A stretch of 64,000 nt of DNA from Craterostigma plantagineum (Eukaryota > Streptophyta > Magnoliopsida > Lamiales > Linderniaceae), in assembly GCA_027422505.1 (NCBI GenBank), contig JAPQWV010000652.1, positions 62,001-126,000 of the forward strand. Reading direction: 5' to 3'. Shown here piece by piece: positions 22,424 to 33,629 of this stretch. Numbering within the stretch: position 1 is the first letter of the stretch; every line of letters starts with the position of its first letter. Under the pieces are notes generated by a model, which was not told the DNA's origin, made no database searches, and saw only the letters and a list, made by a program, of their open reading frames with translations. The position numbers and the translations under genes were made by a program.

Positions 22424-23965
22424 TGATCGACACGTGGTGTGTGAATGAAAAGTGCGACAAGTAATAATTAAAACGAATACCTAATTACTATCACCGACGT
22501 GCGATAGGCAGTGGACCTATCGTTTGTAGTGCAGTAAAGTGAGTAAACGAGTATCGAACACAAGGAATAAATCAAGTACTAGTAGTGACCTATCGACTCG
22601 ATATTTAGCCTAAACAAAATACGCGCCTTGTTTTATGACTTAACCTAACAGATTACTTCTAACTCAACTAGAGATTCAAATAACACGCTTAAAACTGATA
22701 CGAAGCTTCAGATAATAAAAAGTGCTCGGGATTTGAATCCCGCTAGGTGTTATCGACTAAGACAATAAAATCGTTCCTACGTGATCTTGACTAGATCGCA
22801 GTAATTATCCTACCCGCTCGCGAGTTTGCTGTCGCCCTAAACGCTCGCGGGGATCTAAGATTCAGTAATTACTAACGGCGAGGATCGAGTATTTGCTTTC
22901 GCCCTATACTCGATTCCTATCTTCTACGAACGGCCTAAACGTTGTTTAGCTGTCGCCCTAAACGTTTTTCCATACGATTACTTTAACACATAGACATATT
23001 AAAGCAACGAAACAAATTCATAGAATGATAAGTCAAAACACATAGTCACGATAATTATAAATCTTAACTACGAAACATCCTAGCGTTCATCTAATCCCAA
23101 ACACAAAGGGAATTAGCTATGCATAATAGACGGGAAAACAACGAAAGAAATAAGGAATAAAGGCGAAGAATTCATATTCTTGATATCCGGATGATCTGCG
23201 ATGGAAGCGTCGAGGATTCTTCGTTCTTCCTTCAATTGGGCGTGATTTCGTCGATGATCCGTCTCTTGCGCTCCGGGACGCGATTCTGCGTTCTTATGTG
23301 CTATTTTTCGTCTCTAGAGGGATTAGGGTTGATCTCTGGTCGGTTCTCTCCTTTCTGGGTCGAATTTGGGCTTTTTATAGTGAAATTCGACACTGTCACG
23401 GCCTGGGACAAGTCAGGTCACGGCCGTGACACTCTCTGGGTCGACTTTGGGCTCACTGCCGCTCGTCACGGCCTGGTGCAGCAGTGTCACGGCCGTGACC
23501 CCCTCAACAGCTTTGTGGCAGTTTCGTATTTCTCTCGGATGGAGGGGTAAACGATGTCCGATTGACCTGAAATTTTAACCATAGATAGAAGACTCGCCAA
23601 TCTTGATTCTGACCAAAGGGATTCTCAATCCGAGATCTGGATTGAGAGATATGAATTTTCTAATGCTGCTGCTGCTATGGGTCACGGCCTGGTGCAAGAA
23701 GTGTCACGGCCGTGACCATCTTCAGTCTAACTCTGCCAAGTGTCACGGCCAGGTGCACTATGTGTCACGGCCGTGACCTTCACCAGTATTCATCGTTTTC
23801 GCGCCGTTTTGCCTCGTTTTCGCTCCTTTTAGCCCGAAACTTGTCCTAAAGCCTTATAATACCAAAACAAGCACAAATAGGATTAATAAGTGCATAAAAT
23901 GACTACAAAAACTCTATTATGAGCCAATTAAATACTATGATAAACGTACTACGATACGTTTATCA
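22424..23965 (-). repeat. 3' LTR of the gag-only element
   Basis: 1542 bp. It contains four copies of the 14-bp palindrome GTCACGGCCGTGAC (23417-23430, 23486-23499, 23703-23716 and 23764-23777), each preceded by a half-site of the type GTCACGGCCTGG or GTCACGGCCAGG. Confidence 0.93.
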
Positions 23966-25694
23966 AACCTCCCCACACTTAAGCATTTGCTTGGCCTCAA
24001 GTAAATTAGAAGTCAGAGAAGGCACAAATTAAGATAACGGCACGATTGTTCGCAATTTATTATCAAAGCTAGAAAGCACACAGAATCAAGCGAGCAATCA
24101 TGGACATCGCACTAATGACTTGCACTTGTCGACCTAAACTTCATTCGCACTGCCAATCGAGACTCATACCTCACAGGGATTCGCTCAAAATCACTCAGTG
24201 TATAGGCTAACATATAGTGAATCGCTCAATTCGTGCACTAGTCTCACCCCTACCATAAACTTGCAAGTTAATCGCATCTCGACTATTCAAAGTGGCAAGT
24301 ATAAATCTGAGGGTCTTTTCGGGAAACGGGTCGAATAATCATGAAGCGATAAGCATAAATAATGAACACTTAATCTTAGAGCTAGGACACGTGATCGAAA
24401 ATTATCAAAGAATACATCATGATCAAACAGACAGTCACACGTCCCAACATAAGACTCGACGTTCTCGCTCCAAAATCCTAGACTTTTCTGCTCGACCCTC
24501 TCAACTCAGTTCCCTTTCATTTTCTGCCCTTTCACCTTAGTTACGCTCTACTTTTGTGCACTGCCCTTATTCCCTAAAAACATCAAGGTTCGGCTTTTGT
24601 CGCAAAGAATACATCTTCACAGCGAATGCCGTGTACCTAGGGATACTTATTACCAAAACCTATATCTTGCCAAAGGGTTATGGGCAGGCTTATGCAAGGG
24701 ATCGGGTCATTTCAGAAAACGGTCAAGTAAGGGACGAGTCATTTCACGAATAGCAGAGAAGAACATCAAATCATACACTGAAACAGTAACTCTCAAGTTC
24801 GACTTCTGCTCTATTCTAATCAACTCGGGTTCATATAATCTCTAGAGGCTTATTCGGGTCAGTAGCTTTTATAATTCACGAGGTAAACAAACAAATAGGC
24901 TCAGGCTCAAAGTGGCTAACTAAGGGGCTTAGTCATGGTAAGAAAAATTTGGCCCTGGACTTAATTCCTAATGCCCTATCATTTTCATACTAACGCACCA
25001 GAAATAGTTTAAACACGCATCGGACAGGCAAGTTCTAGAGAGATATAGACTAGGCACGTCACACAACCAAGAAAATGAGCATAAGCTCGTCAGGCTCAAC
25101 TCTCACAACGAAAAAGGGTTATGTGTACGAATCTCTCAAAGCAGCGCTATATCTATTCAAACAGACACGATTCAATCAATCATGCATATCATAATTGCTC
25201 ACAAGGATTTCATAACATGCAAACCAACTCGAGATAAGCGCAAACAATCATGCCTGATTTTAATAATTCATGCCTTTCTAACAAAATTGTCTCACGGACA
25301 CGTCATAAAAAAATTTCACATAAATTCTCAACCTAAATTCCCCTCCCCACACTTAAGTCCGACGTTGTCCTCAACGTAAGAAGGATAAAAGGAAGGGAAA
25401 ATAAGATTAAAAAGAATATGACTCCCCTGACAAATGGATGACGTGGTCGTGAAGTAGTCGTGATTGAACGCGTGAAGGTCGTGGATCGTGACTCGTGATA
25501 TCCTGACATAACTAAAAAGAAAGTGAAACGTAAAAAGGAACTAGACATAGCTAATAATAATAATAATAGTAGTAGTAGATTTCATATGCATCATATTCAT
25601 AGGTAAATAAAAGAAAGTACTAGATAGATAAAACCTGGGTTGCCTCCCAAGTAGCGCTTTCTTTACCGTCATCAGCCGGACGTGCTTTCGTTCG
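23966..25694. other. Non-coding 3' part of the gag-only element
   Basis: 1.7 kb between the gag stop and the 3' LTR. No pol homology was found on either strand. On the minus strand a purine-rich tract abuts the LTR (TTAAGTGTGGGGAGGTT, 23967-23983). A near-identical second tract lies at about 25343-25359 (TTAAGTGTGGGGAGGGG). Confidence 0.75.
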
Positions 25695-28316
25695 TTAGGG
25701 TGGCTGGAAGTCGAGGTACAACACCTCTTTTCTGCTTAAGTCTCCCTCGCCTACATCCATGTCTTGGAGTTGTCGCTTTTCGCCGGGCAGCGGTTTCAGC
25801 TCTAGTGGCGGTCGTTCCTCGACTGGGCTCTTGTCCTTAACTTCTTCATTGTTCTCCTCAACGGCTATAATGGGCTCGTCGTCTTTCTCCCCGCTCAACA
25901 CCTGTGATAAACCTTGCACAGAAGGTGAGAAATCATACTCACAAACATCCAAGTAGTAGCATCTATTATCGTACTCGCTACTCTTTTTCATCGAGTCAGT
26001 CATATTAAACGTAACTTTCTCGCCATCTACATTCAAAGTCAATGTTCCGTTCCTAACATCTATCAGAGTCTCGCCTGTGGCTAAGAATGGTCTACCTAGA
26101 ATTAATGGAATATTTTCATCCTCGTCCATCTCCAGGATCACAAAATCAGCAGGGATAACGAACTTATCGACTTTAACTAGAACATCCTCGATAACACCTA
26201 GGGGGTATTTTAACGATCTATCAGCTAATTGAATACTCATCCTAGTGGGTCGTGGTTCACCTAATCCTAAGCGCTTAAACATGGAGTACGTCATCAAATT
26301 TATACTAGCGCCTAGATCAGCTAAAGCATGCTCAACTACTAAATCGCCTATCAGACAGGGAATAGTAAAACTCCCTGGGTCCTTGAGCTTTTTCGGTATT
26401 TTGCTCTGGAGTATCGCCGAACACTCTCCTCGTAGGTGTACCATGGAGACATGTTCAAGCTTCCGTCGGTTCGTCAGTAAGTCCTTCAGAAACTTTGCGA
26501 AACTAGGCATCTGCGTAATAGCTTCAACAAATGGTAAGTTAATATGTAGTTCTTTGCACATACCCATGAATCTGCCAATTATCGCTTCTTCTTTGTCCTT
26601 CTTCAACCGTGTTGGATAGGGAATCTTCGACTGGTACGGCATCACTAGTGGCCGCTCGTTCTCCCTCGCTTTTTCTATTTCGGGTGCAGCCTCCTCCTTT
26701 TTAGGTTGAACCTTCTCTTTTTCAGGTGCAGCTCCCCTCAACCGAGCTGGATATGGGATCTTTGGTTGATACGGCTTCACGAATGGTCGCGTCTTTCTCT
26801 CGTCATCCTTGACCTTCTCGACTCCGTCGCCCTTACTTTCCTCAACTTCTGGCTCGTCGTGGCCCTCGAAATCGACCTTCTCCTTTAAATTTTGCTTGGT
26901 AGGAGCTTCTTGTAATCCTCTTCCGCTTCTCAGGATTACCGCATTGCAATACTCCTTGGGGTTTGTCTCGGTGTAGCTCGGGAGTGATCCTTGATTTCGC
27001 CCCGCTATTTGCTTCGCTAATTGCCCCACTTGTTGCTCCAACCTCTTGATCGAGGCGTCTGTATTCTGAGCACGGATGTCATTCGCCTCCATGTACTCCT
27101 CCATCTTTGTCATTCGGCTTTCGTGGGCTGCGGTGGTGCTACTGAAATTCGTGAGAAGTGCCTTCATCATGTCCTTCATCTCCCTCATGTCGTCGGATCC
27201 TCCTGCGGGCGCGTTCTGGTACTGTCGTGGTGGCCCATTTTGGAATCCGGACGGTCGGGGCTGAAATCCTGACGGTCCTTGGCCCTGATGGTTCTGATTC
27301 CCGTACGCCAGGTTTGGATGTGCCCGGGGCTGAAAACTTCGCTGGCCGCCTTGGTAATTTCCCATATAATCTACGTGTTCCAGCGGCTGCCCAAGTTGGC
27401 AATCTGAGGTCTCGTGGGCTGAGCCGCAAATCCCGCATAATGGTACGTAAGGCGTGTGCTGTGTCGGTGTGGTGGTGGCCACGGCGTTCACGGGCTGGGT
27501 CTGCCCGGACATGGGAAGCAATGCACCAATCACCGTCTGCAACTGAGAGTTCGTCGAGGCGAGTTGTTGCTGGAGCGCCTCGATCTTAGCGTTAGTGGCC
27601 GTCTCCTCGCTCACTCCAAATACGCCTGTCGTCTTCATCCTGGTATTGCCCCTCATGAAACTGTTCCTCGAGTAGTCCTCAATCAAATTCCACGCGTCGG
27701 TGGCGTTGAACTTCACGAGCCCTCCTCCTGCGGCTCCGTCTAACATATGGACCGTCTGATCATTGAGACCCTCGTGGAATCGGTTGATCTGGGCTGCCTT
27801 CGACATCCCGTGCTGTGGGCACCTCTTCAGTAGCGCCTTGTAACGCTCCCACACCTCATACAAGTTTTCGGAGTCCTTCTGGTGGAACAGAGAAATCTCC
27901 GTCTTTAATCTTAACACCTTTGTGAGTGGGAAGTAGTGGTTGATGAAGGCGGCTCGCATCTCCTCCCAGGTAGTGATCGATCTGGGCGACAACATATCCA
28001 ACCAGTCTCTCGCTCTGAACTTGAGCGAGAACGGAAACAGCATCAATTTGATTGCATCGCCTGGGACACCATTGATCTTGATAGTGTCGGTCACCGTCAG
28101 AAACGCCTTCAGATGGGAGTAAGGGTCGTCATCTGGGTTGCCCTCAAACTGGGCTGTCTGGAAGATCATCTGAAGCCAAGAGTGCTTCAGCTCGAAATTG
28201 TTGTTCTCGATCGGCGGGATGACAATCGCCGACTCAGCACTGCCTAGCGCGTCATTCCCGAGGAGATCCTGTAGTGATGGCTCCTCCTCGTGGACGGGTA
28301 CTCTATGGTCCGCCAT
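25695..28316 (-). CDS. Gag with aspartic-protease-like domain of the gag-only element
   Basis: An intact 873-aa ORF. Residues about 60-190 are a Retrotrans_gag capsid domain (KHSWLQMIF, FSLKFRARDWLDML, ITTWEEMRAAFINHYFP, YEVWERYKALLKRCPQHG). A zinc-knuckle-like CGICGSAHETSDC (CX2CX3HX4C) lies near residue 300. A long Gln/Pro- then Glu/Lys-rich linker follows, with a repeated PYQPKIPYPARL/PYQSKIPYPTRL segment. Near residue 660 a retropepsin-like domain starts (ADLGASINLM, then IPLILGRPFLATG); its active site is D-L-G rather than D-S/T-G, a form seen in related plant gag proteins. The start is the first ATG of the ORF, about 170 bp after the primer-binding site. It would build virus-like particles for this element. 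Confidence 0.9.
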   Translation of the reverse strand: MADHRVPVHEEEPSLQDLLGNDALGSAESAIVIPPIENNNFELKHSWLQMIFQTAQFEGNPDDDPYSHLKAFLTVTDTIKINGVPGDAIKLMLFPFSLKFRARDWLDMLSPRSITTWEEMRAAFINHYFPLTKVLRLKTEISLFHQKDSENLYEVWERYKALLKRCPQHGMSKAAQINRFHEGLNDQTVHMLDGAAGGGLVKFNATDAWNLIEDYSRNSFMRGNTRMKTTGVFGVSEETATNAKIEALQQQLASTNSQLQTVIGALLPMSGQTQPVNAVATTTPTQHTPYVPLCGICGSAHETSDCQLGQPLEHVDYMGNYQGGQRSFQPRAHPNLAYGNQNHQGQGPSGFQPRPSGFQNGPPRQYQNAPAGGSDDMREMKDMMKALLTNFSSTTAAHESRMTKMEEYMEANDIRAQNTDASIKRLEQQVGQLAKQIAGRNQGSLPSYTETNPKEYCNAVILRSGRGLQEAPTKQNLKEKVDFEGHDEPEVEESKGDGVEKVKDDERKTRPFVKPYQPKIPYPARLRGAAPEKEKVQPKKEEAAPEIEKARENERPLVMPYQSKIPYPTRLKKDKEEAIIGRFMGMCKELHINLPFVEAITQMPSFAKFLKDLLTNRRKLEHVSMVHLRGECSAILQSKIPKKLKDPGSFTIPCLIGDLVVEHALADLGASINLMTYSMFKRLGLGEPRPTRMSIQLADRSLKYPLGVIEDVLVKVDKFVIPADFVILEMDEDENIPLILGRPFLATGETLIDVRNGTLTLNVDGEKVTFNMTDSMKKSSEYDNRCYYLDVCEYDFSPSVQGLSQVLSGEKDDEPIIAVEENNEEVKDKSPVEERPPLELKPLPGEKRQLQDMDVGEGDLSRKEVLYLDFQPP

Positions 28317-28482
28317 ATCTACTTCTGTATCTGGACTAAAAGAAATCGACTCGTAAATGAAATAACGAAAATAACAATAACTAGAAGAACAAATAACGCC
28401 AACAGTAATAAAGAAAAGAAAAGGAAAACTTCAAATAAAAATGGCTAAATTACCGAACTACGGTGTTCCTAATATCAATTTA

Positions 28483-28501
28483 TTCCCCGGCAACGGCGCC
28501 A
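28483..28501 (-). other. Primer-binding site matching tRNA-Asp
   Basis: On the plus strand TTCCCCGGCAACGGCGCCA equals the 3' end of plant tRNA-Asp including CCA, five bases from the LTR. On the minus strand this is the primer-binding site and it sets the element's orientation. Confidence 0.88.
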
Positions 28502-28506
28502 AAACT

Positions 28507-30011
28507 TGATCGACACGTGGTGTGTGAATGAAAAGTGCGACAAGTAATAATTAAAACGAATACCTAATTACTATCACCGACGTGCGATAGGCAGTGGACC
28601 TATCGTTTGTAGTGCAGTAAAGTGAGTAAACGAGTATCGAACACAAGGAATAAATCAAGTACTAGTAGTGACCTATCGACTCGATATTTAGCCTAAACAA
28701 AATACGCGCCTTGTTTTATGACTTAACCTAACAGATTACTTCTAACTCAACTAGAGATTCAAATAACACGCTTAAAACTGATACGAAGCTTCAGATAATA
28801 AAAAGTGCTCGGGATTTGAATCCCGCTAGGTGTTATCGACTAAGACAATAAAATCGTTCCTACGTGATCTTGACTAGATCGCAGTAATTATCCTACCCGC
28901 TCGCGAGTTTGCTGTCGCCCTAAACGCTCGCGGGGATCTAAGATTCAGTAATTACTAACGGCGAGGATCGAGTATTTGCTTTCGCCCTATACTCGATTCC
29001 TATCTTCTACGAACGGCCTAAACGTTGTTTAGCTGTCGCCCTAAACGTTTTTCCATACGATTACTTTAACACATAGACATATTAAAGCAACGAAACAAAT
29101 TCATAGAATGATAAGTCAAAACACATAGTCACGATAATTATAAATCTTAACTACGAAACATCCTAGCGTTCATCTAATCCCAAACACAAAGGGGAATTAG
29201 CTATGCATAATAGACGGGAAAACAACGAAAGAAATAAGGAATAAAGGCGAAGAATTCATATTCTTGATATCCGGATGATCTGCGATGGAAGCGTCGAGGA
29301 TTCTTCGTTCTTCCTTCAATTGGGCGTGATTTCGTCGATGATCCGTCTCTTGCGCTCCGGGACGCGATTCTGCGTTCTTATGTGCTATTTTTCGTCTCTA
29401 GAGGGATTAGGGTTGATCTCTGGTCGGTTCTCTCCTTTCTGGGTCGAATTTGGGCTTTTTATAGTGAAATTCGACACTGTCACGGCCTGGGACAAGTCAG
29501 GTCACGGCCGTGACACTCTCTGGGTCGACTTTGGGCTCACTGCCGCTCGTCACGGCCTGGTGCAGCAGTGTCACGGCCGTGACCCCCTCAACAGCTTTGT
29601 GGCAGTTTCGTATTTCTCTCGGATGGAGGGGTAAACGATGTCCGATTGACCTGATAGAAGACTCGCCAATCTTGATTCTGACCAAAGGGATTCTCAATCC
29701 GAGATCTGGATTGAGAGATATGAATTTTCTAATGCTGCTGCTATGGGTCACGGCCTGGTGCAAGAAGTGTCACGGCCGTGACCATCTTCAGTCTAACTCT
29801 CTGCCAAGTGTCACGGCCGTGACCTTCACCAGTATTCATCGTTTTCGCGCCGTTTTGCCTCGTTTTCGCTCCTTTTAGCCCGAAACTTGTCCTAAAGCCT
29901 TATAATACCAAAACAAGCACAAATAGGATTAATAAGTGCATAAAATGACTACAAAAACTCTATTATGAGCCAATTAAATACTATGATAAACGTACTACGA
30001 TACGTTTATCA
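28507..30011 (-). repeat. 5' LTR of the gag-only element
   Basis: 1505 bp, a near-perfect copy of 22424-23965. Four GTCACGGCCGTGAC palindromes at 29501-29514, 29570-29583, 29769-29782 and 29810-29823. Confidence 0.93.
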
Positions 30012-30479
30012 GTATGCTTGTTCAAAATCAGTATTTAAGTATATATATGTCTTTACACGAATTGCACGAGGATCTTAGAAGAGTTTGAACCCATCATGCT
30101 TAGAAATATTAGCCTTTGAAGGTTCAGTGTGTTGTGTAACTATGGGTGTTAAGTGGCGAATTATGAACTTTAACTATCTTCGATGTATAATATATTCCCT
30201 AAGGACTAAGGTCTTAGACCGTACCAAGTTTCTGAAATTAGTATAAATTACAGAGGTAATTATAATGGATTTTCCAAGAAATTATCATGTATCGAAAACC
30301 CTAAATTTATTAAAGTTCAGCTCGTATATTCTGTGATTGTTTATATTGGTGACTTCGATAAGGAGAGGTTCAGGTAGATTGATATGAATTAAGGTGCATC
30401 CCTTTCTGGACTTAACTTAAGTTTTGAAGCTAATCTTAGTGACATACGAATTTAATTTTTAGGGTTTTCTGGGAGAATC

Positions 30480-30856
30480 ACGACTTTTAGATAGATCTCG
30501 AGATAAAATAGCTAGAAAGATTTCGGAATGTGTAATAGATAAATTTCAAGATATGATAGTTCTTCACATGAAGAGATTTCGAGATGCATTATACCAAGAC
30601 TTCGAAATGAATAAATGAAATATGTCGAGAGATATAAGGAGGAGATTTCGAGATAAATAATAAAAAGATTTCGATAAGTATAGTAGGAAGGTCTCGAGAT
30701 ATATTTCATAAGGATTTCGACATTTATAAGATATCAACATTATTAAAGTGATCTACATTAGTGAGATTTCGACAAGAAGATCTCGATATTGGTAAGATGT
30801 CGAGATATAATGATTCTCGACATTGCTTTTCTCGAGATGTATCTTATAAAGATTTC

Positions 30857-30892
<36 letters not shown>

Positions 30893-31260
30893 GGGAAGAT
30901 TTTGAAATGTAAAGCAGATAGATTTCGAGGTATATAATAAGAAGGTCTCGACATTTATAAGACTCGATATTGTTTGATGACCTCGACATTTGTTTCCCAA
31001 CAAAAGATCTCGGCAAGCTTATTAAAGATCTCCATAAACTCATGAAAGAACTCGACATGGTTTAATAATCTCGACATTGGCTTTTCAACCAAAGATCTCG
31101 ACATTACCATGTTAGTAAAGATTTCGACATTTAAGTCATCGATATCTATTTAATATATAATATTCCTAAGTTTCGATATTGTTATAGAAAGACTTCGAGA
31201 TGTGATAATTTTATCATACAAAGATTTCGAAATATAATAGTTTTCGATATTTTGTAATTC
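30480..31260. repeat. ATTTCGA/TCGACAT motif-dense region of the solo LTR
   Basis: Dozens of short, irregularly spaced words of the type gatttcgaga, atctcgacat and atttcgacat, on both strands. It corresponds to 56570-58040 in the Ty3 element LTR. A (TA)n run sits at about 30860-30889. Confidence 0.75.
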
Positions 31261-33629
31261 TAGCATTTCTAGGAATTTTAGGGTTTTCATTATTTTAGGG
31301 TTTGTGATATTTTTAATATTTTGATAATTAAGATTCAAGAATTGTAGACTTACCTGACTTAACAAGTATATTGATAAGAAAATATTTTTTGTAATACTCA
31401 GAGGATCGAAGCGTAGGAAAATTACCAGATTTCGTTTACCAGGGGGACAGGTAGGTGGATCATCCATCTATAATACGTAAACACATACGTGAATTATGTG
31501 TTTTCATGTGATTCAATGATTTTCGTGACTTACGTGATTTACCTGTTGTACGTACGTTTTATATAAATCATGTTTTATGATATTTTCACTTGCATGGCAC
31601 GTGCATATCACGTTAGGGCGAGAGATGGTTATACCATGGTGTGATGGTAAGATATGAGATATTGACGTGCGGGGTAGAATGAGATGTTTGAGATTGGCGA
31701 CTCTTAGAGGAGTCGAGGTTGGGCTCACTGGGCACCTGGCGGAGACAGACGTGATCGATCTTTCTACTCGGACATGATCGATTCGAGGTGCATACCGCCG
31801 GATGGGATTTTTTATTTGTGCGGGAGATATACGACCTGGTAGGAGGCCATTGACGTGATCGATCAGTGTACTTCCGACGTAGCTCGCCGCGAGACTTGGG
31901 GGTGGCCTCCCAGCAGTCTATTGCGCGCGGAGGTGTCGAGCCTAACCTAGGACCCTGTGTTGTGTGAAATAGGAATGTGGGAAAAGAAAGAGTGTGCATT
32001 ATATCATGTCGTGAGAAATTGGGATCAGGGTTGTGTGCACACTTGCATACACGCATTTTATTCACCTACTGAACAAATTGCTCAGTGTTTACGTGTTGTA
32101 GGTACTGAGTGTGACGCCGGTAAGCGTCAAGACTGAGGCGGCTGGTGGCGGTGCTCCACGACTTTTGAGGGCGGTGTGGTACATGGATGAAGACCTGTGG
32201 AGCGGCGATAGGGTTTTGACCTTTTGACATTTTGGGGGCTTCGGCCCATTGTACAGATACTATTATGTAAAATAACATTTTGTTGTATTATAATATTTTT
32301 TAGAAAAATTTTTTAATTAGACGGGCCTTCCGCGGCTTACGTTGCGGAAATCCGCCACTAATCGCACTTAGAAAACGAGGTCGCCACATTGCCTGGCCGA
32401 AAATTTCGTTCGGCCCTGCAGTGTACGGGCCAAACGATTTTTCGGCCCGTGCACGGCCCGACCGTATTTTAATTTTTAATTCTAAGAAAGTTAAATACCG
32501 GGAGGAATAAAAGTTAAAATCGGAGCAAAACGGAAGTTGGTCAGGCCCACTGTTTTCGGTCCGGCATTCGTGTGTGCGGGTCGCGCGTTCGCACACAAGT
32601 CGGCATGATTTGCACCCCCTACGCGCGCACGCGAGCGACTTACATGTGGCATAATATTAGCTATTTAATTTAAACTAATAAAATTCACATCTATATATAA
32701 GGTGGGTGAAACCATGTTGTTTTTCCAATGTTGGACAACAACTCTTCACTTTAAATTCCCTCCAATTAATTCACATTCACAAGCCCAAAATAAAGCCCAT
32801 TGCTTTATTAGTTGAGAGACACATGCTTATTAGTTGAGAGACACGTGCTTGTGAATGTGAATTAATTGGAGGGAATTAAAGTGAAGAGTTGTTGTCCCAC
32901 ATTGGAAAAACAACATGGTTTCACCCGCCTTATATATAGATGTGAATTTTATTATTTTAAATTAAATAGCTAATATTATGCCACATGTAAGTCACGCGCA
33001 GGGGGTGCAAATCATGCCGACTTGTGTGCGAGCGCGTGACCTGCGCACACGAATGCCGGACCGAAAACAGTGGGCCTGACCAACCCCCATTTTGCTCCGC
33101 CTTTAACTTTTGTTCCTCCCGGTATTTAAATTCCTTAGAAAAAAATTAAAATACGGTCGAACAAAATTTTCGGTCGGGCTGTGCACGGGCCGATCGAGAT
33201 TTTCGGCCTGACCTGTGCGGGCCGATCGAAATTTTCGGCCCGACCTGTGCGTGCCGAAAAAATCGTTCGGCCCGTACACTGCAGGGTCGAACGAAATTTT
33301 CGGCCAAGCGGTGTCCGGGCCTGAAGATATCGATCGGCCCGCATACAGCCCGGTCGGAAATTTCGATCGGCTCGCACTGGTCGGGCCGAAAATATCGATC
33401 GACCGGTCCTAAAATGTTAAATCGAAATTTTTTTCCCATATCGATCGATCGTTCGAATTTATTTGTGTATGTAGTTTTCAGTATTTCGTACCGGAATTAT
33501 ATATTTAGTTAGTTTTTTCCTTTTAAATTAATTTAAATATCATAAGGGCAAAAATGTCTTTTTTCAGCCCTTTAGGGGGCGGTGACAAGTAAAAAGGAGA
33601 CGGCGAATAGTAATCATGTACATGATTTA

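Larger units (their letters stand above)
22424..30011 (-). mobile_element. TR-GAG-like LTR retrotransposon (gag-protease only), young
   Basis: LTRs 22424-23965 (1542 bp) and 28507-30011 (1505 bp) begin TGATCGACACG and end GTTTATCA. A perfect TSD (GTATG) lies at 22419-22423 and 30012-30016. Oriented on the minus strand by its tRNA-Asp primer-binding site and its purine tract beside the left LTR. The only long ORF is gag plus a protease-like domain. There is no reverse transcriptase, RNase H or integrase in either the coding part or the 1.7 kb between 23966 and 25694, so it must use enzymes supplied in trans. The size difference of the LTRs (37 bp) is fully explained by a few indels, implying very recent insertion. 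Confidence 0.92.
21976..32388 (+). mobile_element. Solo LTR of a Ty3-type element, split by a nested insertion
   Basis: Starts TGTAATACCCG and ends GGTCGCCACA, with a perfect 5-bp TSD (TTGCC) at 21971-21975 and 32389-32393. Minus the nested element (22424-30011 plus its 5-bp TSD), it is about 2.8 kb. Both ends resemble the LTR of the Ty3 chromovirus at 54730-64000 in opposite orientation. Near the 3' end gacttttgagggcggtgtgg and tacatggatg match that LTR with few changes. It also shares the dense ATTTCGA/TCGACAT motif region (30480-31260). No internal genes remain, so it is a solo LTR left by LTR-LTR recombination. Confidence 0.82.
21678..33620. mobile_element. Fold-back (Mutator-like) element split by nested LTR insertions
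   Basis: The left end 21681-21975 and the right end 33130-33614 are long inverted repeats (gcccttatgatatttaaatt, ttccggtacgaaatactgaa and gaacgatcgatcgata are shared in inverse). After removing the nested insertion 21976-32393, the element is about 1.5 kb. It is almost entirely a palindrome whose arms meet at a short spacer (32785-32846) bordered by ttcacattcacaagc and its inverse. Candidate 9-bp TSDs are tatgattta (21669-21677) and catgattta (33621-33629), 8 of 9 matching. TSD length and long TIRs suggest a Mutator-like fold-back MITE; the class is not certain. No transposase. The ORFs inside the arms are repeat artefacts rich in CGGCC/GATCGA words. Confidence 0.78.

Noticed and set aside
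26245..28247. Plus-strand ORFs opposite the gag gene (up to 143 codons)
   Set aside because: Antisense shadows of the long gag-protease frame; no domain or codon pattern of their own.
31613..32065. 150-codon ORF in the solo LTR
   Set aside because: It lies in LTR sequence related to the Ty3 LTR, without domain; probably chance in a GC-richer part.
32300..33439. Several overlapping ORFs of 65-98 codons on both strands
   Set aside because: They lie in the palindromic arms and are built from repeated CGGCC/GATCGA words; arginine- and proline-rich periodic translations with no domain.
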